DNA from: Candidatus Rokuibacteriota bacterium
GTDB taxonomy: Bacteria; Methylomirabilota; Methylomirabilia; Rokubacteriales; CSP1-6
Assembly (NCBI GenBank): GCA_003220195.1
Contig: QHRT01000016.1
Coordinates: forward strand, 1 to 19,993
Reading direction: 5' to 3'
DNA: 19,993 bases
The position numbers were made by a program, and so were the translations under genes. Of the stretch, positions 16,865 through 19,993 are shown piece by piece (positions within the stretch are counted from its first letter, which is position 1; the number at the start of each line of letters is the position of its first letter). The notes below the pieces were generated by a model. It was not told the DNA's origin, made no database searches, and saw only the letters and a list, made by a program, of their open reading frames with translations.

Positions 16865-17383
16865 GTGAGTGCTCCCCAGCGCATGACGATCGCGATCGCC
16901 TTGAGCTGGATCGCTTTCGCGCCCATCCGCGTCGACAGTACCCCGGCCGCGCCGTCCGCGCTTCCGGCGCCGACGACGCTCGCGGGTCAACTGCTCGTCG
17001 CGCTGGACGATCTGCGTGATCCGCGGTTCTTTCACACCGTCATCCTCATGATCCGTCACGGCCGCGACGGCGCGATGGGACTCGTGGTGAATCGCCCGCT
17101 CGGGGAAGTTCCTGCGACGGAGCTCCTGGCGAGCCTGGGCATGCAGGACGACGCCGCGCGGGGCAACATCCGCGTTCACTATGGTGGTCCAGTGGAGCCA
17201 GGTCGCGGGTTCGTCCTGCACACCACCGACCGGATGGTCGCCGCCAGCCAGCGCGTAGCCGACGGCGTCGCCCTGACCGTCGCGCCGGAGATGCTGCACG
17301 CGCTCGCACGTCGAACGGGGCCGCGCCGCAGTCTCTTCATCGTCGGCTATGCCGGCTGGGCGCCGGGTCAACTCGAGGACTAG
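16865..17383 (+). CDS. YqgE/AlgH (UPF0301) family protein with export signal, ended by a premature in-frame TAG
   Basis: 172 residues to TAG 17381-17383. After GTG 16865 comes a hydrophobic signal-like segment (MTIAIALSWIAFAPI) and a Pro/Ala linker; then the AlgH/DUF179 domain: LAGQLLVALDDLRDPRFFHT, MGLVVNRPLGEV, VHYGGPVEPGRGFVLHT and FIVGYAGWAPGQLED. In the family this motif continues with E-(I/L)-x-x-G-x-W. Here the Glu codon is TAG, and the same frame then reads IRRGAWAAVPSDVDLLFAHD and VWERTLERRKIQI to TGA 17492-17494: the expected 36-residue family C-terminus. The original gene therefore ran to 17494. A GAG-to-TAG substitution explains it. Family function is poorly known, and an exported form is unusual. 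Confidence 0.85.
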   Translation: MSAPQRMTIAIALSWIAFAPIRVDSTPAAPSALPAPTTLAGQLLVALDDLRDPRFFHTVILMIRHGRDGAMGLVVNRPLGEVPATELLASLGMQDDAARGNIRVHYGGPVEPGRGFVLHTTDRMVAASQRVADGVALTVAPEMLHALARRTGPRRSLFIVGYAGWAPGQLED

Positions 17384-17491
17384 ATTCGGCGCGGCGCATG
17401 GGCGGCCGTACCGAGCGATGTCGATCTGCTCTTCGCTCACGACCACGAACGCGTCTGGGAGCGCACGCTCGAGCGCCGCAAGATCCAGATC

Positions 17492-17567
17492 TGATGACAT
17501 CGGGGCCCCGAATGGCCCCCGATACTCCCCCACACGTTCGGCGGTCGCCGGGAACCCGGCGACCGCC
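17492..17567. terminator. double-hairpin element, copy B (convergent intergenic)
   Basis: Hairpin 1 pairs ATCGGGGCC (17499-17507) with GGCCCCCGAT (17514-17523, one bulged C), loop CCGAAT. A CCCCCAC linker follows, then hairpin 2, where 17540-17552 is the exact reverse complement of 17555-17567 (13 bp). It starts at the original TGA of the AlgH-like gene and ends 9 nt before the stop of the minus-strand GYD gene. Related to copy A at 8750-8825. Confidence 0.65.
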
Positions 17568-17575
17568 TCTCCACG

Positions 17576-17908
17576 CTATCGTGCGGGTCGATAGTGGCTG
17601 CTGACCGTCGGCGCCTTCTTCAAAGCCTCCACCCATTCACTGCCGCTCAGCAGCTTCGTCGTCTTTGCCGTTCTGACGGCGCCGCCGGCCGCGATCGCCA
17701 GCGCGACCGCCGCCATCGTCACGTCGTCGGCGGCGTCGACGATCACCGAGATGTCGTACTCGCCGAAGGAGTATCCACCGCCGAGGATCTTCGCACCCAC
17801 CGCGTCGGTGATCTGTTTCCCGACGAGCTGAAGCCGGTCTTGCGGGTTCTTGATCTGCGCGGCCAGCGACTCCGGCGTATAGGCGACCTGGTAGAGATAG
17901 TGAGGCAT
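17576..17908 (-). CDS. GYD-domain small protein
   Basis: 110 residues. It begins MPHYLYQVAYTPESLAAQIKN and contains YSFGEYDISVIVDAADDVTMAAVALAI, then KTTKLLSGSEWVEALKKA. The strand-helix pattern with (F/L)GxYDxxxxxxxPDD is that of GYD proteins (PF08734), small ferredoxin-fold alpha/beta-barrel-like proteins of unknown function, often beside catabolic genes. The start is firm: AGGAGGTG lies directly upstream of ATG 17908. It follows the deacylase-like gene by 10 nt and is the last gene of that operon. The stop is TAG 17576-17578. Confidence 0.87.
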   Translation of the reverse strand: MPHYLYQVAYTPESLAAQIKNPQDRLQLVGKQITDAVGAKILGGGYSFGEYDISVIVDAADDVTMAAVALAIAAGGAVRTAKTTKLLSGSEWVEALKKAPTVSSHYRPAR

Positions 17909-17918
17909 CGCGCACCTC

Positions 17919-19622
17919 CTATCCGAGCTTCGCCGCCATCTCGTAACGGGCGTTGCGCAGCACGCGGCCTGGAAACGCGCCCGTGTGGGTGCCCTTCTCG
18001 AGTAGCACCTCGCCGTTGACGACCGTGTAGTGGATGCCCTCGGCCAGTTCCCGCATCCGCCAGCCGTTGCTCGGGAAGTCGTGGACGACGTCTTCCTTGG
18101 CCGGCCGCACGGTGTCGGGGTCGAACACGACGAGATCGGCCGCCATCCCGGGAATGAGCAGGCCGCGATCGTAGATGCCGAAGGCCAGCGCCGAATCGAA
18201 CGTGAGGCGGCGCACGGCGTGCTCGAGCGACATGATGCGCTTCTCGCGCACCCAGTAGCCGAGCAGACGCGTGGGATTCGAGACATTCGAGTGGAACTGC
18301 ACGTGCGCGCCGCCGTCGGACAGCCCCACCACCGCGTACGGGCTCGACAGGATCTGGCCGACCGCGTCCGTATCCATGTTGATCTCGCCCAGGCTGAAGA
18401 CCGTGTCCAGGTCTTCTTCGACCGCCAGGTCGAGGAAGGCATCGAGCGGCTCCTTCCCCTGCGCCTTCGCGATCTCGGCGATGTGCTGGCCCGCGAGACC
18501 GCGGTTCTTCGAGAGCTTCGGCTCCTCGACGACCATCAGGTCCCATCGTTTCGAGAAGGTCGAGTCCGGCCCGAGCGGCGCGTCGACCTCCGCGCGGAGC
18601 TTGGCGCGCGTCGCGGGATCGCGATAGGCCGAGAGCTTGTCCGCATCGGAGCCCTGGAGGATCGGCAGCCACGTTGGCATGCTGCGGAACACCTGACAGT
18701 TCTTCATCGTGAAGCGGTTGACGATGCTGCCGGGATTGCAGAGCGGCACCGCGCGGAAGCCCTGCCGCACCGTGTCCTCGACGTGCGCGAGGTGGGTGCG
18801 CCACCGTCCAGGCTGCCGTGCCTGCTCGAGCAGCGTGTTGTACATGACCTGGCGGCCGGACGCTTGCGAGATCCGGCTGAGCAGCCGATCCTTCATTTCG
18901 GGATTGGTGCCGCCCCCACACTGGATCACGCCCGTGCCCGCCTCGCGCAGGACGTCGGCCAGCGCGAAGAGCTCGGACTCCGGAGCGCAGGCCGCCGGGA
19001 TGCGTTTGCCGGCGATGTCGAAGTGATTCATGTTGCGCGTGATCGAAAGCCCGAGCGCGCCCGCGTCGATCGCGTCGCGGACCACGCGGCGCATCGCCTC
19101 GAGCTCCGCGTCGGTGGCGTCGCGATCCGAACACTCCGGTCCCATCGCGTAGAGCCGCACGGCAGAATGTCCGACGAGCGTGCCGACGTTCACGCCGAGA
19201 CGGCGGCCGATCGCGCTCATGTACTCCGGGAACGTCTCCCACGTCCACGGCACGCCGGCCTGGAGGACGTCCATGGGAATCGCTTCGACGTAGGACAGCA
19301 TCCCGGCGAGCTTCTCGCGCGCCTCGGGCTTCACGGGCGCCAGCGCGAGCGAGCAGTTCCCGATGATCACCGTCGTCGCGCCGTGGTCGCACGAATACGT
19401 GCAGAGCGGGTCCCAGAGCACCTGGGCGTCGTAGTGGCAGTGGTTGTCGATGAACCCGGGCGCGACGGCGCGGCCGTCGGCCTCGATGACCTGGCGCGCC
19501 GGACCGCTCACCCGTCCGAGCTCGACGATGGTCCCCTTCTTGACCGCCACGTCGCCGTGGAATGCAGGCCGGCCCGAGCCATCGATGATGCGACCGTTCT
19601 TGATCAGCAAGTCGTAGGTCAT
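17919..19622 (-). CDS. N-acyl-D-amino-acid deacylase-like amidohydrolase (amidohydrolase 3 family)
   Basis: 567 residues. It starts DLLIKNGRIIDGSGRPAFHGD (the urease-like beta-sandwich), followed by the metal motif H61-C-H63 in GFIDNHCHYDAQ, and C90 in IIGNCSLALAPV, the Cys that bridges metal in D-aminoacylases (IxGNCGxSLAP). Further marks are GTLVGHSAVRLYAMG, GALGLSITRN, VIQCGGGTN, and the Asp region VVGLSDGGAHVQFHSN. The length and the Cys ligand fit the D-aminoacylase branch, cytoplasmic zinc hydrolases releasing amino acids from N-acyl-D-amino acids. Substrate specificity in this large environmental group is unproven. ATG 19622 is preceded by GAGGAGAGGAG. The GYD gene follows 10 nt downstream. 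The stop is TAG. Confidence 0.88.
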   Translation of the reverse strand: MTYDLLIKNGRIIDGSGRPAFHGDVAVKKGTIVELGRVSGPARQVIEADGRAVAPGFIDNHCHYDAQVLWDPLCTYSCDHGATTVIIGNCSLALAPVKPEAREKLAGMLSYVEAIPMDVLQAGVPWTWETFPEYMSAIGRRLGVNVGTLVGHSAVRLYAMGPECSDRDATDAELEAMRRVVRDAIDAGALGLSITRNMNHFDIAGKRIPAACAPESELFALADVLREAGTGVIQCGGGTNPEMKDRLLSRISQASGRQVMYNTLLEQARQPGRWRTHLAHVEDTVRQGFRAVPLCNPGSIVNRFTMKNCQVFRSMPTWLPILQGSDADKLSAYRDPATRAKLRAEVDAPLGPDSTFSKRWDLMVVEEPKLSKNRGLAGQHIAEIAKAQGKEPLDAFLDLAVEEDLDTVFSLGEINMDTDAVGQILSSPYAVVGLSDGGAHVQFHSNVSNPTRLLGYWVREKRIMSLEHAVRRLTFDSALAFGIYDRGLLIPGMAADLVVFDPDTVRPAKEDVVHDFPSNGWRMRELAEGIHYTVVNGEVLLEKGTHTGAFPGRVLRNARYEMAAKLG

Positions 19623-19736
19623 GTCGTCGCTCCTCTCCTCGTGCCTCTGCCGTCGCGGAACTCCCGACTGCTCTTGGCCGGCATGCTAACGCAGGAAGCC
19701 GCAGCCTGCCTCGAATTGTCCCGGGACGGGCGGCGG

Positions 19737-19768
19737 CGCGCGCCGCGACCCGCGGGCCGCGGCGCGCG
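19737..19768 (-). terminator. 11-bp GC hairpin downstream of the DUF1344-like gene
   Basis: 19737-19747 is the exact reverse complement of 19758-19768, loop 19748-19757. It starts 9 nt beyond the stop codon at 19778-19780 of the minus-strand gene, in the 155-nt spacer before the deacylase start. No T-tract. Confidence 0.5.
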
Positions 19769-19777
19769 GCCGGGCGC

Positions 19778-19993
19778 CTATTTCACTTCGAGGTCTGTCA
19801 CGACGTTCTTTCCGTCCCGCTCCTCGTACGAGGCCTTGATCTCGACGCCTTCCTTCAGGACATCGAGATCGGCGGTGTCCGGCAGCCAGAGTCGGGCGCC
19901 GTTGTCGAGCGTGACGGTGCGCTCGTCGGTGTTCACGGCCTGGATCTTTCCTTCCACTTCGGCGCCCCACGAGGTGAGGCTCGGAGGAAGGTA
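19778..19993 (-). CDS. DUF1344-like small protein, C-terminal part (5' end outside window)
   Basis: The last 71 codons of a minus-strand frame that is open to the window edge and ends at TAG (19780-19778). It reads AEVEGKIQAVNTDERTVTLD, then NGARLWLPDTADLDVLKEG, then VEIKASYEERDGKNVVTDLE and VK. The layout 'EGxIxxVdxxxxTVTLddGxxxxlP....LkxGxxVxvxYeexdGknv' is that of DUF1344 proteins, short beta-rich exported polypeptides of unknown function. Any signal peptide lies beyond the window. A GC hairpin follows the stop. Confidence 0.75.
   Translation of the reverse strand, partial: YLPPSLTSWGAEVEGKIQAVNTDERTVTLDNGARLWLPDTADLDVLKEGVEIKASYEERDGKNVVTDLEVK

Noticed and set aside
17381..17383. Pyrrolysine at the TAG of the AlgH-like gene
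   Set aside because: TAG is used as the ordinary final stop of clpB, the GGT-like, response-regulator, GYD and deacylase genes here, and the site is a Glu position; a nonsense mutation is simpler.
17743..19392. 549-codon open frame overlapping the deacylase gene on the same strand
   Set aside because: Low-complexity Arg/Gly/Ala composition; the real frame has all amidohydrolase motifs and a strong Shine-Dalgarno.

Overview
This is a very GC-rich bacterial window, densely coded on both strands, with frequent GTG starts and weak or absent Shine-Dalgarno sites in front of several genes. The gene content (J-protein with ClpB, GGT-like hydrolase, N-acyl-D-amino-acid deacylase plus GYD protein, cNMP-binding/DUF1003 fusion, GC-rich hairpin terminators) fits an uncultivated soil or subsurface lineage of the Candidatus Rokubacteria/Methylomirabilota type. 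That placement is an inference from general resemblance. No rRNA, tRNA, CRISPR array, insertion sequence or phage gene is visible.

Layout. 1-4208: a protein-quality-control block, with the end of a PDZ (HtrA-like) protein, a hairpin-rich spacer, a J-protein with a reduced zinc domain, ClpB, and a perfect 21-bp palindrome as terminator. 4208-4700: remains of an MFS transporter. 4734-5537: the most notable gene, an AhpD/carboxymuconolactone-decarboxylase-like protein whose second catalytic Cys codon is an in-frame TGA. The family signature E-x11-C-x2-U-x3-H is otherwise exact, the frame stays open for 182 codons, and a SECIS-like hairpin lies just downstream, so I read it as a selenoprotein with a CxxU redox centre. 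5569-8738: a gamma-glutamyltransferase-like Ntn-hydrolase divergent from a class I glutamine-amidotransferase-like (peptidase C26) hydrolase, then an orphan NarL-type response regulator. 8886-11097 (minus): a CtaG-like cytochrome oxidase assembly protein and an SLC13-type anion permease in one operon. 11196-13934: an exported two-domain M16 zinc peptidase. 13935-15070 (minus): a frameshifted amidohydrolase. 15215-15798: two translationally coupled small exported proteins, the second frameshifted. 16023-17494: a cNMP-binding/DUF1003 membrane protein and an AlgH/YqgE-like protein with a premature in-frame TAG. 17576-19622 (minus): an N-acyl-D-amino-acid deacylase-like amidohydrolase followed by a GYD-domain protein. 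19778-19993 (minus): the C-terminal part of a DUF1344-like small protein.

Two structural themes stand out. First, a double-hairpin element with a conserved first half and a sequence-divergent but perfectly paired second hairpin occurs between two convergent gene pairs (about 8750-8825 and 17492-17567), which suggests a dispersed bidirectional terminator family. Second, two GTG-started genes (7374 and 16865) lie 7-8 nt behind a TGnTACnCT box, as expected for leaderless transcripts. Four genes carry disabling lesions (MFS remnant, amidohydrolase, small exported protein, YqgE-like), which points to local gene decay or, for the indels, possible assembly errors.
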